Of a DNA stretch of 53,754 nucleotides, positions 1 through 6,709 are shown in pieces (within the stretch, counting starts at the first letter, position 1; each line of letters opens with the position of its first letter). A model generated the notes under the pieces. That model did not search any database, was not told the origin of the DNA, and saw only the letters and a program-made list of their open reading frames with translations. Origin of the DNA: an uncultured Desulfobulbaceae bacterium (lineage in GTDB: Bacteria > Desulfobacterota > Desulfobulbia > Desulfobulbales > BM004); the NCBI GenBank assembly GCA_947259115.1, contig CAMYKS010000040.1, positions 1 to 53,754 on the forward strand, given 5' to 3'. A program made the position numbers and the translations under genes.

Positions 1-60
1 AATAAATTTCCATTAACATCTGGAAAAATCAGGGTGTTACTATTGCCAGTGTAAACAGAA
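1..60 (-). repeat. Dispersed repeat, copy C (partial)
   Basis: Read on the minus strand, this matches the repeat copies at 51700-51815 and 53641-53754. The shared parts are the core TGGCAATAGTAA and the later blocks around ATGGAAA. It lies outside the activating palindrome of the PEP-CTERM gene and points opposite to that gene. The copy may continue beyond the window edge. Homology was judged by eye. Confidence 0.55.
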
Positions 61-144
61 AGCTAAAATCGCTCAGGCTAGATGTTAGATGTTGGCAAGC
101 TATAGCTATTCTGATAAATTGGTGAGCTAATTAGAGCAGCTAGT

Positions 145-187
145 TTTTCCGTTTTTCTGGAATCCGGAACCTATTTGACGGAAAACT
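145..187 (+). promoter_or_regulatory. Upstream activating palindrome for a sigma-54 promoter
   Basis: An outer inverted repeat TTTTCCGT (145-152) / ACGGAAAA (178-185) surrounds a core GGAATCCGGAA (159-169). The same arrangement occurs at 50860-50901 and at 53533-53574 (minus strand). In each case it sits 81-82 bp before the -24 element of a sigma-54 promoter. By position it is an enhancer-binding-protein site. PEP-CTERM systems elsewhere use the PrsK/PrsR two-component pair with RpoN, so a PrsR-type activator is a reasonable inference. Confidence 0.75.
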
Positions 188-268
188 GGCCTGAAAGTAT
201 TTTATTTCACCTTAGCAATAAGCCCTAATTTACTGATATTATTGTAAGGCTAAGAGAGCAGGCTTGAT

Positions 269-283
269 TGGCTTATATTTTGC
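269..283 (+). promoter_or_regulatory. Sigma-54 (RpoN) promoter of the PEP-CTERM gene
   Basis: TGGCTT-N5-TTGC matches the RpoN consensus TGGCAC-N5-TTGC at the invariant GG and GC with exact spacing. Transcription would start near 295, about 55 bp before the ATG at 350. The activating palindrome lies 82 bp upstream. Confidence 0.75.
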
Positions 284-349
284 ATTAAGAATAAATGGAT
301 AACTATATTCATATTCATTTATTTATAAAAAATTCTAATAGGGAGAAAA

Positions 350-1108
350 ATGAGCAAGATAACAATACAAATATTTTGGGTGTTGTCTGTCTTTATCTTT
401 GGAATGTCAGCTACAGCGAATGCAAACTTAATTTTCTTGTCTGGTGATTCGAATTTGGGGTATGGGCTTGATGGTAGCTCCGGAAATTCTATTTTTTTGG
501 GGAATGTGCTTGGTGGTGGGAGCAATGTTCTGATACAGGATGAATTATATGGTGATTCAACTCGGCATTCCACAGATGCAATTAACAGCTATTACAATGG
601 TCTAGTAGGCGTAACTTCGAGTCTCTTCTCCGGAAACATCACCACTGCTAATTTGGCAGGCATCGATTTATTCATTAGTATCCTTCCTTCAAATAGTTAT
701 CTTACCAGTGAGATTACCTCAATTTCAAACTTTCTCGGCAGAGGGGGTACTTTGTTCCTAATGGGCGAACATGAAACTTTTTCTCCAAGAAATGCCATAA
801 TTAATTCATTACTAAGTTTTTTAGGCAGTAGCATGAGTCTTGGAGCAAGTTATATAGATGGTGGTAGTTTTCATTTCACAAATAATATTGTAGCAGATAC
901 TTTTACTGTTGGAGTAGCCTCCTTTGCTTATGCTGCTACCAATGATGTGATTGGTGGTTACCCTCTGGTGCTTACAGCGAGTACCCAACAGCCATTCATC
1001 GCCTATGAAGCCAACCAAATTCCTGAGCCAGCAACCATGCTTTTACTTGGAACTGGCCTTGTTGGTATGGTCGGAGCAGCTAGAAGAAGGAAAAAAAATA
1101 AAGCTTAA
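350..1108 (+). CDS. PEP-CTERM sorting-domain secreted protein
   Basis: This 252-aa exported protein has a signal peptide at residues 1-25, with likely cleavage after ANA. Its C-terminal PEP-CTERM domain comprises IPEPAT at about 224-229, a hydrophobic helix, then a basic tail (ARRRKKNKA). Such tails are recognised by an exosortase, which processes and releases the protein to the cell surface or matrix; no exosortase gene is in the window. The Gly/Ser-rich middle contains an alternating strand/helix stretch around LFISILPS...GGTLFLMGE that resembles class I glutamine-amidotransferase-like (DUF4350/ThuA-type) folds, but I see no catalytic nucleophile, so this is tentative. The start is supported by GGGAG at 341-345. 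The gene is transcribed alone from a sigma-54 promoter and closed by a strong terminator. Confidence 0.9.
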   Translation: MSKITIQIFWVLSVFIFGMSATANANLIFLSGDSNLGYGLDGSSGNSIFLGNVLGGGSNVLIQDELYGDSTRHSTDAINSYYNGLVGVTSSLFSGNITTANLAGIDLFISILPSNSYLTSEITSISNFLGRGGTLFLMGEHETFSPRNAIINSLLSFLGSSMSLGASYIDGGSFHFTNNIVADTFTVGVASFAYAATNDVIGGYPLVLTASTQQPFIAYEANQIPEPATMLLLGTGLVGMVGAARRRKKNKA

Positions 1109-1138
1109 TAAATATTCTCCACATTTTGCTTAACAAGG

Positions 1139-1164
1139 CGGGGCCATTATTGGCCCCGTTTTTT
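1139..1164 (+). terminator. Rho-independent terminator of the PEP-CTERM gene
   Basis: A perfect 7-bp stem CGGGGCC/GGCCCCG with loop ATTATT is followed by six T's, 30 bp after the stop codon. Confidence 0.9.
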
Positions 1165-1194
1165 ATTAATCTGCAATTCAACCTTCCTGCTATA

Positions 1195-1252
1195 TATCTG
1201 AAAAATATTGATTTTTTCTGAATAAACTATTGCCATCATACACAGAAATTTA
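1195..1252 (-). repeat. Dispersed repeat, copy D (degenerate)
   Basis: On the minus strand it carries TTCTGTGTATGATGGCAATA, matching the core of the repeats at 1-60, 51700-51815 and 53641-53754. It lies after the PEP-CTERM gene, so that gene unit is bracketed by copies C and D in the same orientation. Confidence 0.45.
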
Positions 1253-1256
1253 TAGG

Positions 1257-1290
1257 GGGTGGGGAAATAGTCCCCACCCGTTGTTTTTTT
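1257..1290 (+). terminator. Second strong terminator hairpin
   Basis: The stem GGGTGGGGA/TCCCCACCC with loop AATAG is followed by GTTG and seven T's. It isolates the toxin-antitoxin genes from upstream read-through. No gene lies directly before it, because the PEP-CTERM gene already has its own terminator. Confidence 0.8.
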
Positions 1291-1420
1291 AACCGTACAG
1301 ATTTTCAATCCACCTCATAGCCCCAGTATCGCTGACCTTAACAAGATACCTTTGGTAAAGGGGGCTAATCTTGACTTTACTTTGTTATTGTACAGGTCGT
1401 TATACCTCCTATTGTCAAAC

Positions 1421-1450
1421 TTGGACGGACCATAAAACGTACGGTATAAT
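1421..1450 (+). promoter_or_regulatory. Sigma-70 promoter of the toxin-antitoxin operon
   Basis: TTGGAC (1421-1426), an 18-bp spacer and a perfect TATAAT (1445-1450). Inverted TTGTAC/GTACAA elements flank it near 1388 and 1451 and could be autorepression operators. This promoter excludes the longer reading frame that begins at 1371. Confidence 0.7.
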
Positions 1451-1478
1451 GTACAAAAAAATACCCATGAGGTGCATT

Positions 1479-1757
1479 GTGCAAATACTAAAAATCGATC
1501 AGGACATTCGTCCCATGTCAGAATTCCGAACCGGGATTGCTTCTTTCCTAAAACAAGTACATGACACAAAGAGACCTCTTGTCATAACTCAACATGGCAA
1601 AGGTGTAGCAGTATTGCTTGATGTTGCAGAGTATGAGGCCATGATAGCAAAATTTGAGCTATTGGAGGACGTACAAACATCCATAGCTCAAATTGACGCA
1701 GGAGCCGGCATTGAACACAACCAAGCTAAAGCTGCAATTTTGGGGCGGATTAAATGA
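1479..1757 (+). CDS. Antitoxin, Phd/YefM family
   Basis: The protein has 92 residues if translation starts at the GTG at 1479, which follows GAGGTG by four bases and lies downstream of the TATAAT. An ATG at 1467 is the alternative. The N-terminus has the Phd/YefM pattern (DIRPMSEFRTG, then LVITQHGKGVAVLLDVAEYEA), the DNA-binding half that also represses its own promoter. The acidic C-terminal part would bind and neutralise the toxin. The stop overlaps the toxin ATG (ATGA), so the two are translationally coupled. Confidence 0.85.
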   Translation: MQILKIDQDIRPMSEFRTGIASFLKQVHDTKRPLVITQHGKGVAVLLDVAEYEAMIAKFELLEDVQTSIAQIDAGAGIEHNQAKAAILGRIK

Positions 1758-2050
1758 AAATTATCTGGTCCCCTCTAGCAATTGACAGGACAACGGAAAT
1801 TGCAGAGTACATTGCCCAGGATAATCCCTCTACTGCAATGATATGGGTTGAAAGCTTATTAGACAAGGTTCAATTACTTAAATCCTCACCAAAGAGTGGT
1901 CAGGTTGTCCCGGAAACGCATCGAGAAGACATACGTGATTTGATTTATTGGAATTACCGTATCATTTACAGAATAGAGAAAAATAAAATATCAGTGCTTA
2001 CAGTTAGGCATGGCAAACAAATTCTACCGCTGGAAGAAACCAGGGCATAA
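1754..2050 (+). CDS. Toxin, RelE/ParE family
   Basis: This 98-aa protein has the compact RelE/ParE fold pattern: KIIWSPLA at the N-terminus, a two-helix hairpin (residues 10-45), then strands containing IRDLIYWNYRIIYRI and a final strand ISVLTVRHGKQ. ParE members inhibit DNA gyrase and RelE members cleave mRNA on the ribosome; sequence alone does not decide which applies here. It overlaps the antitoxin by 4 bp, the standard antitoxin-first order. The frame is intact. Confidence 0.87.
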   Translation: MKIIWSPLAIDRTTEIAEYIAQDNPSTAMIWVESLLDKVQLLKSSPKSGQVVPETHREDIRDLIYWNYRIIYRIEKNKISVLTVRHGKQILPLEETRA

Positions 2051-2128
2051 CCAATCAGTTGGCGCTAAAATGGTGGGCAAGTCTTTGCTTGGCTCTTAAT
2101 GGTTAACCTATTTTCCCTTATTCCCGGC

Positions 2129-2683
2129 TCATGACCTGTTTTCCAAAAGGGCGGCTCTACTGAAACGTATGGAAGGTGTCTCGGTTATTTTCATGCCTGC
2201 TCTGTCAGCCACAGCAAGGATATCATTGTATTTTGTTTCTGAAACGTGGAAGGCGGGTTCGGTATAGAGCAGCTTTGCCGAAGGCTTGAGAATCGTCATA
2301 AGTTCCTGAAAGAATAGTACAGGATCAGGGACTTCATGGACCATCCAGAATGCCAGGGCAAAATCAATGGGTGTTGTGACGCCCATTGCAGTTGCTTCAG
2401 CGCGGTGCGGAATAATTCGATGAGCCAATCCTTTTTTTGCGGCCCGCTTCAGCATGATGTCAAGCATCTTCTGCTGCAGGTCAGCTGCGATGACCTTTCC
2501 CGTATCTCCGACAAGTTCGGCCATTCCAAGGGTGAAATAGCCCATGCCGCAGCCGATATCCATAACGGTCATTCCTTCACACACATAATCGCCAAGCATT
2601 TTTCCCGGATTGTGAATCAGGCGTCGCAGCGGGTTGTCAAAGGTATAGGCCAGCCACCAGGGGCAGACATGATGATCGGACAT
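2129..2683 (-). CDS. Class I SAM-dependent methyltransferase
   Basis: The protein has 184 residues. The glycine-rich SAM-binding motif DIGCGMGYF lies in the N-terminal third, followed by an acidic strand end (VIAADLQQKML) and the post-motif LAFWMVHEVPD. The substrate is unknown. The start is the ATG of MSDHHVCPWWLAYTFDNPLRRL, the conserved opening of this family. A longer frame would run into the upstream thioesterase gene in another frame and looks non-coding. No good Shine-Dalgarno sequence precedes the ATG, so translation may be coupled to the gene 52 bp upstream. Confidence 0.85.
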   Translation of the reverse strand: MSDHHVCPWWLAYTFDNPLRRLIHNPGKMLGDYVCEGMTVMDIGCGMGYFTLGMAELVGDTGKVIAADLQQKMLDIMLKRAAKKGLAHRIIPHRAEATAMGVTTPIDFALAFWMVHEVPDPVLFFQELMTILKPSAKLLYTEPAFHVSETKYNDILAVADRAGMKITETPSIRFSRAALLENRS

Positions 2684-2735
2684 GGGGATAGGTTTCTGTA
2701 TAGGTTTAAGTTTATTCAATGAACAATAAATCGAT

Positions 2736-3242
2736 TTACAGATCAACCTCCTCCGGATCATCCGGAGAAGCAACAACTCCCCATTCCTGGGCTTCCACGT
2801 CAAAATCGGCGATTTTCTCCAGGGGAGCCTTGAGGTACTTGCCATGGCCTTCGGCAGCAACCGTCCCATCCTCCAGCAGCAATTCTCCAGTACCTTCAAA
2901 GAACCTGCTGCTGTCTTTGGTAATACGACCGATTACCCGCAGTTCCTCATGCAACGGAACCGGCTTTTTGAAGCGAACCTGTAATTCTACGGTGACGCCC
3001 CAGATTTCATCATCGGATTGTATCATGATGGCACGGCCGATTGTTTCATCAAGGATTGTTGAGATAATGCCACCGTGCAGGCGGCCGGGATAGCTCTGGT
3101 GTTCTTCCCTGGGTTTGAAAATTGCCAGCAGCTCCTTGCTATCAAGCTCGTAAAAAGATGTATGCAGGCCAAAGGGGTTTTTCAGGCCGCAGACAAGGCA
3201 CATTCTTGAGTTGGGTTGTTTGGTGGCTACTTTACGGAGCAT
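2736..3242 (-). CDS. PaaI/4HBT-type hotdog thioesterase
   Basis: A 168-aa single-domain hotdog-fold protein. The active-site helix motif HGGIISTILDETIGRA is typical of PaaI-like acyl-CoA thioesterases; the Asp/Glu in LDE is the likely catalytic acid. A CxxC pair near the N-terminus (MCLVCG, then KNPFGLH) is common in the CxxC-bearing subgroup of this family. The start has GAGGAT upstream. It is probably co-transcribed with the methyltransferase that follows. The acyl-CoA substrate cannot be predicted. Confidence 0.85.
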   Translation of the reverse strand: MLRKVATKQPNSRMCLVCGLKNPFGLHTSFYELDSKELLAIFKPREEHQSYPGRLHGGIISTILDETIGRAIMIQSDDEIWGVTVELQVRFKKPVPLHEELRVIGRITKDSSRFFEGTGELLLEDGTVAAEGHGKYLKAPLEKIADFDVEAQEWGVVASPDDPEEVDL

Positions 3243-3269
3243 GGGAAATCCTCAGCTAAGTCCAAGTGA

Positions 3270-3292
3270 CAGGCACAGAGGCACAAAGGCAC
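3270..3292 (+). repeat. Short GGCACAAA tandem repeat
   Basis: Intergenic GGCACAGAGGCACAAAGG-type text is repeated near 25598-25620 and, inverted, near 25697-25728. I see no coding potential in the 3243-3489 gap. Confidence 0.5.
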
Positions 3293-3489
3293 AAAGAAAA
3301 GAGATAGAACACATCCCTGTATGTTGGATCTTTTTGATAAGTTCTTCCTCGTTAAACAGTACCGATATGTATTGCTGTCCACGAATAACGGGGTTTCCGT
3401 AGCTTTGTACCTTTGAGCCTCTGTACCTGAGAACTCTATTGATTTGTGCTGCAGTAAGCACGTTCAATGGGCAGGCCAAAACCAGACCC

Positions 3490-3957
3490 TCACGGCATGG
3501 TTAGTTTACTTATTTTTTTCAGGGTGCCCTTAATAATATCGTTCATATCCTGGACCTCCGATACCGTGGGACAAAGCAGCTCTTTCACATCGTTTTGGAA
3601 CTGCTTTTTGTCCTTGGGAATATGGGTTCCAAGGATAATCTCAAGGTCCGGATATGCCTGGGCGATAACTGCCTGATATTTTTTCAGGAAGGGGCAGAGA
3701 GCTGTCATGCAGTACGAAAGATGCAAAGCGTCAAGCCTGTATTCTGCCAGGGCCCTGACCCTTTTCAGTATCTTTTCAGGTGCGGCCAGGGTGGGACAGC
3801 CTGCACAGTTAATGATGCCTATAAGATCCAGTTCTGCATCAATTTTATAACGCTCGAAAAAACCTCTGCGCTTTCTCAAGTCACCGAGACAGACCACGGC
3901 AGCACAGTTGGTGTCCTGGGTGCAGTTTGAACAAGTGACTATTCCTATGCGTGCCAT
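3490..3957 (-). CDS. CGGC-domain protein (putative metal-binding)
   Basis: This 155-aa protein opens with MARIGIVTCSNC and contains NCAGCPT around residue 50, the Cys pattern that names the CGGC domain, with further Cys residues (NCAAVVC; YCMTALCPF). The domain is inferred to bind metal through cysteines; its role is unknown. Its ATG abuts the stop codon of the upstream membrane protein (TAAATG), so the two are almost certainly one transcript. Confidence 0.82.
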   Translation of the reverse strand: MARIGIVTCSNCTQDTNCAAVVCLGDLRKRRGFFERYKIDAELDLIGIINCAGCPTLAAPEKILKRVRALAEYRLDALHLSYCMTALCPFLKKYQAVIAQAYPDLEIILGTHIPKDKKQFQNDVKELLCPTVSEVQDMNDIIKGTLKKISKLTMP

Positions 3958-4752
3958 TTAGCCCTCCTTGGGCTCTTGCGGCTCTTTTTCCTTTTCATCG
4001 AGTTCTGCCTGGGCTTTTAACTCCGCCAGATGCTCAACAATGGCATCCTGATGCGCCTGGTCTCCTGCTGCGCCGGCCTGGCGCCGGTCAAGTTCTTCAA
4101 GACGCGGCAGCGGGCCATACATGACCAGTACGTCTCCTGCATGAATTTTGCTGATTCCCTGGGGCGCACCGATATAAATGCCATCTTTTCTCTGGATGCC
4201 GAAGATGAGGACTCCTTCGCGGGACAGTCCTGCCTTAATAAGTGATTTGCCGGCCAGCCAGTTATTGGGCTCAACTTTCATTTCCCATACGGCAAATTCA
4301 TTCTGCAGATGCAGGATGGCTACATAATCCTGGACATCAAGGCGGGTCCACTTCTTTAAGCCCCAGGCAATTACGTGGTTCAGGTTTCGTTCAACAAAAT
4401 GGCTGACTGCTATGAACCATAGTAAACTGAGACAGCTCATAAACAGCAAGATATTTCGCGTCCAGTTATGGGAACTTGCAGTGCTGAGCATGGAAACTAT
4501 GACGGTTGCCACCACCGTTGCTATGCCGATATTGCCGAGCAGCATAAGGATCATGATAATCCTTCTGCGCATGGGGTGATTGACGATTAATTCTGATTCA
4601 GATGTGGTAAACCCTACGCCGGAGAAGGCAGATCGGGCCTGGAAACGAGCAGCTTCACGGGAGAGACCGGTGAACATCAAGGCCATTGCTGCAATTCTCG
4701 TTACCAGAAGAGACAGGATTGCAACTGTGAACAGTGAAAAAATTGCAACCAT
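3958..4752 (-). CDS. Membrane protein with C-terminal TrkA-C (RCK_C) domain
   Basis: The protein has 264 residues. Three hydrophobic segments (about 3-25, 65-89, 101-120) enclose a re-entrant-like stretch SAFSGVGFTTSESE that recalls the selectivity-filter region of Trk/Ktr potassium transporters. A cytoplasmic C-terminal half (about 150-225) matches a TrkA-C/RCK_C ligand-binding domain, ending in an acidic Glu/Lys-rich tail. There is no RCK_N (Rossmann) domain. It may be a small potassium-channel-like or regulatory membrane protein; transport is inference only. GGAGGAGA precedes the ATG. It lies 60 bp after the YHS selenoprotein gene and abuts the CGGC gene. Confidence 0.75.
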   Translation of the reverse strand: MVAIFSLFTVAILSLLVTRIAAMALMFTGLSREAARFQARSAFSGVGFTTSESELIVNHPMRRRIIMILMLLGNIGIATVVATVIVSMLSTASSHNWTRNILLFMSCLSLLWFIAVSHFVERNLNHVIAWGLKKWTRLDVQDYVAILHLQNEFAVWEMKVEPNNWLAGKSLIKAGLSREGVLIFGIQRKDGIYIGAPQGISKIHAGDVLVMYGPLPRLEELDRRQAGAAGDQAHQDAIVEHLAELKAQAELDEKEKEPQEPKEG

Positions 4753-4812
4753 CTGAATTCTCTCCTCCAGTAATTGAAGTGTTTTGCGTTTAAAATGGGT
4801 AATTATTTGATG

Positions 4813-5271
4813 TTATTTGTTCAATAGCTGCGGCCAATTCCGGTCAGCTTCCCCGATATAGCCCTGCCTGTCTTTATTCCAGGTCTGCTGTATTTTTTTG
4901 TTGAGATTCAGGTACAGTTTGCCGTCAACAATTGCCCAGGCTTCTGGGTCAATATCTGCCGTGGACCCACGGCTTACGGCATAGGCTCAGTAGCCGCCGT
5001 ACTGCGGCACGTATTTCTCAGGGTCCTGTCGAAATAATTGCAGATGCTCACTGTCGCTAAAGAGCCACGTGGCGTTTGCCCACTCATGGTGAAATTCTTT
5101 CTGCCCTTTAAGCGGGCGGCCAAGGGTGAAATAGGCCACCGGGTCATAACCCTTGAGGGCAATTCCGGCTGCATCAACATTAATAGGTGAAACCTGCTGA
5201 TTTGAACAGGCCAGAAGTATAAAAATCCATGAGAAGATGAGACCTGATGCGCTGAACGAAAACTTTTTCAT
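4813..5271 (-). CDS. YHS-domain lipoprotein, probable selenoprotein (in-frame UGA = Sec95)
   Basis: The reading frame runs 94 codons to a TGA at 4987-4989, then continues open for 57 more codons to TAA. Residues after the TGA (AYAVSRGSTADIDPEAW, then VDGKLYLNLNKK and GEADRNWPQL) are the normal second half of a YHS-domain protein. The TGA falls exactly where family members have Cys in YGGYCAYAVS. A 6-bp hairpin with loop GGTC follows 13 nt later and looks like a bacterial SECIS. The product is therefore read as 152 aa with selenocysteine at residue 95. The start is the ATG at 5271, behind AGGAGG. A lipobox (LLAC, Cys22) predicts an outer- or inner-membrane lipoprotein. YHS domains often bind metal; the function here is unknown. 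I recall RefSeq using the name 'YHS domain-containing (seleno)protein', which fits. No sel genes are in the window. Confidence 0.88.
4958..4973 (-). promoter_or_regulatory. SECIS-like hairpin
   Basis: On the coding strand GCCGTG-GGTC-CACGGC forms a perfect 6-bp stem with a GGUC apical loop, the same loop as in the E. coli fdhF SECIS as I recall it. The first loop base is 19 nt after the UGA, close to the roughly 18 nt of fdhF. Such a hairpin recruits SelB with Sec-tRNA. Confidence 0.8.
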
Positions 5272-5398
5272 GGTGTCCTCCTGTTTACTTTGCATTTTGC
5301 ACGTGATTTGAACTGGGCCGAGGGTTCGTCAACTTAAAGAAGTATGACTCCATAAATGTTTTTATTTATAAGATTGCGTCATAGGTTCGCTGAAAACA

Positions 5399-6034
5399 TC
5401 ATGAACTTTTGATTTCATATGTGTCAGAAATATCACTCACATTGTCAACACAGACATCCAGGTTCTTCAAGATGCCGTTCTCTATGGAGTAAATCCAGCC
5501 GTGTACTGAGAGGTCCCGCCCTGATTCCCAGGCTTTTTGTACAATTGACGTATGACAGACATTGCCCACCTGCTCAACGACGTTCAACTCGCAGAGTAAA
5601 TTGAACCTCTCATTTTCATCTGCAATGGCATCTAGTTTATCCTGGTGGTGGCGATAGACGTCCTTGATATGACGGAGCCATGTATCAATAAGACCAAAGG
5701 AGCGTTTTTCCAGTGCAGCTTTAATGCCGCCGCAGCCGTAATGCCCACAGACTATAATGTGTTTGACCTTGAGGACTTCCACCGCATACTGGATGACGGA
5801 TAAACAATTCAGGTCGGTATGGATTACCACATTGGCTATATTGCGGTGTACAAAAATTTCACCCGGTAGCAGATCAACAATCTGGTTCGAGGGAACACGG
5901 CTGTCAGAGCAGCCAATCCAAAGGTATTCCGGGTTTTGCTGTCTGGAGAGTTTAGTAAAGAAATCAGGCTCTGATTTCTTAATTCTTGCGGCCCATTTCC
6001 TGTTGTTGTCAAAAAGGTTTTTCAGGGTTTGCAT
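5399..6034 (-). CDS. can: Beta-class carbonic anhydrase
   Basis: A 211-aa cytoplasmic zinc enzyme that interconverts CO2 and bicarbonate. Zinc ligands and the regulatory Asp are visible: Cys42 and Asp44 in WIGCSDSRVP, His98 and Cys101 in CGHYGCGG. It aligns along its length with E. coli Can, including FVHRNIANVVIHTDLNCLSV and LCELNVVEQV. The ATG at 6034 (MQTLKNLFDNN) was chosen because the family starts there; an upstream in-frame extension to 6121 looks non-coding. The Shine-Dalgarno sequence is weak (AAGAG). Confidence 0.95.
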   Translation of the reverse strand: MQTLKNLFDNNRKWAARIKKSEPDFFTKLSRQQNPEYLWIGCSDSRVPSNQIVDLLPGEIFVHRNIANVVIHTDLNCLSVIQYAVEVLKVKHIIVCGHYGCGGIKAALEKRSFGLIDTWLRHIKDVYRHHQDKLDAIADENERFNLLCELNVVEQVGNVCHTSIVQKAWESGRDLSVHGWIYSIENGILKNLDVCVDNVSDISDTYEIKSS

Positions 6035-6193
6035 GTGATCGGCACTCTTTAGTTTGAGGAATATTGACCAGGGCCTGGGTATGGTGCAGGACAAGAATTG
6101 CGGCTCAGGCCCGCACGGCACATAATTGAAGCAATGGTGAAGTTAAAGAACCGTAATGAATGCATCCTTAAGATTCCTGCTGAATAATTAACA

Positions 6194-6553
6194 TTATTTA
6201 TCTTTCTTTAATTTATTAAACTTCGTAATCAGATTACTGGCAAGCAGATAAATGTCAATAACGAGTCCTGTGCCGATAAACAGATAAACAGTGAGGATCC
6301 ATCTTCCGGCAAAGCCTGTGTCCGAAACCAACCTGTTGAACAGTAGATAATCAGGGATGTATTGCAGACCATGGGTGAAAGTGATGAGAATACAATCAAG
6401 CACCAGCAGGAAAGTACCCATTGCCAGGCAGAACAGGCCGACGAGAGACATGAGTCGCCTGTCTTTTCTGAGCGTTCTTAAGAGATGGAAAACGCTCCCG
6501 GTGCAGGCTGCTATAATAATGATAAGCGCAACTAAAGAGTAAGAATTAATCAT
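6194..6553 (-). CDS. Small membrane protein of unknown function
   Basis: This 119-aa protein has three or four hydrophobic helices: about 7-26 (with an embedded Cys), 36-60 (two adjacent stretches) and 84-108. A basic loop (LRRTLRKDRR-like) follows the first helix and the C-terminus is Lys-rich. I do not recognise the family. It lies 159 bp upstream of the carbonic anhydrase on the same strand and could share its transcript. Confidence 0.6.
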   Translation of the reverse strand: MINSYSLVALIIIIAACTGSVFHLLRTLRKDRRLMSLVGLFCLAMGTFLLVLDCILITFTHGLQYIPDYLLFNRLVSDTGFAGRWILTVYLFIGTGLVIDIYLLASNLITKFNKLKKDK

Positions 6554-6709
6554 AAAACTGCAGTCGTTTGTCTATTCCCCTCTGCTCAGAGGAATAAAAG
6601 GGTGCATTTTGAGGGCAGAAATTGTACTTATTTTGAGGAATAGAATATTAAATTGTAAGGTAGAATTTCAAGTTGTTTTATTTCTATTAATTGGGGGTTA
6701 TGGGATGAT

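Noticed and set aside
3252..3479. 75-codon minus-strand frame in the thioesterase-CGGC gap
   Set aside because: It covers the GGCACAAA micro-repeat, has no family resemblance and no ribosome site, so it is probably non-coding.
4987..5295. Truncated 102-aa YHS protein ending at TGA
   Set aside because: The frame continues with strong family similarity, the TGA replaces the conserved Cys, and a SECIS-like hairpin follows. Read as selenocysteine instead.
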